The notes below the pieces were generated by a model. The model did not search any database and had not been told where the DNA came from. It was given only the letters and a program-made list of their open reading frames with translations. Positions 63,946 to 64,000 of a stretch of DNA of 64,000 nt are shown one piece after another. The stretch is taken from positions 49,262 through 113,261 of the forward strand of contig CAZINX010000008.1 of NCBI GenBank assembly GCA_964540795.1, in the 5' to 3' direction. Numbering within the stretch: position 1 is the first letter of the stretch; every line of letters begins with the position of its first letter. The position numbers and the translations under genes were made by a program. This stretch comes from Dichotomicrobium sp964540795 (GTDB taxonomy: Bacteria; Pseudomonadota; Alphaproteobacteria; Rhizobiales; Rhodomicrobiaceae).

Positions 63946-64000
63946 ATGGCCATCGACGAAGCCAAGCTGGATCGGGTGCTGGGGCAGTTGCGCGCGGGCG
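63946..64000 (+). CDS. Possible start of a further gene (truncated by window)
   Basis: From an ATG at 63946 the frame reads MAIDEAKLDRVLGQLRAG to the window end. The pattern resembles the N-terminus of some SAM-dependent methyltransferases in alphaproteobacteria, but 18 residues cannot establish a family. The binding site is weak. Confidence 0.3.
   Translation, partial: MAIDEAKLDRVLGQLRAG

Overview
The window is a GC-rich chromosomal segment from an alphaproteobacterium, most likely of the order Hyphomicrobiales (Rhizobiales). This rests on gene order and on lineage-typical families: the run lnt / PraR-PhrR-like regulator / metK / trmB / rimP / nusA / YlxR-L7Ae / infB / rbfA / truB / rpsO / pnp, the divergent purD-xseA pair, the trpF-lapA-ihfB-sppA-rpsA-cmk-aroA run, and the DUF2093, TIGR02300 and TIGR02301 proteins. 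I cannot name a genus from sequence reading alone.

Layout. 1-5.4 kb: the start of a patatin-like lipase, purD, xseA, DUF2093, tag and ygfZ. 5.4-9.4 kb: a dihydroorotase-type amidohydrolase, a palindromic repeat element, exported small hypotheticals, a LysE-type exporter and TIGR02301. 9.4-24.2 kb: a long reverse-strand block for translation, transcription and RNA processing (pnp back to lnt). 24.4-29.9 kb: transporters, an Fpg/Nei glycosylase with an MBL hydrolase, a CBS protein, tRNA-Asn and a GFA protein. 29.9-39.2 kb: trpA, trpB, an exported hypothetical, trpF, lapA, ihfB, sppA, rpsA, cmk and aroA, all on the reverse strand. 39.3-53.7 kb: TIGR02300, tRNA-Ala, a Tat-exported aldo/keto reductase with DUF6064, an MMPL/RND permease, an AhpD-like protein, ilvC, an FAH hydrolase, a Cfa-like methyltransferase, a DsbA-family protein, maeB and mutS.

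53.7-63.75 kb is the accessory part. Directly after tRNA-Ser(CGA) the sequence becomes AT-rich and a defence island follows: a divergent membrane J-domain protein, then hsdM, a Fic protein with its own repeat-rich promoter region, hsdS, an XRE/ImmA-IrrE metallopeptidase, a DUF4411 (PIN-like) protein and hsdR. From fic to hsdR every gene start overlaps the preceding stop codon (TAGTG, ATGA, GTGA, TGATG), so the Fic and peptidase/DUF4411 genes are physically and probably translationally coupled to the restriction system. This is the best candidate for unusual biology here. Its components are individually known families; the novelty, if any, lies in the arrangement and control. No integrase, transposase, CRISPR array or rRNA was seen. 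The last 250 bases hold the possible start of one more gene.

No gene-free stretch exceeds about 300 bases. Start codons were re-chosen from ribosome binding sites where possible; several genes use GTG or TTG.
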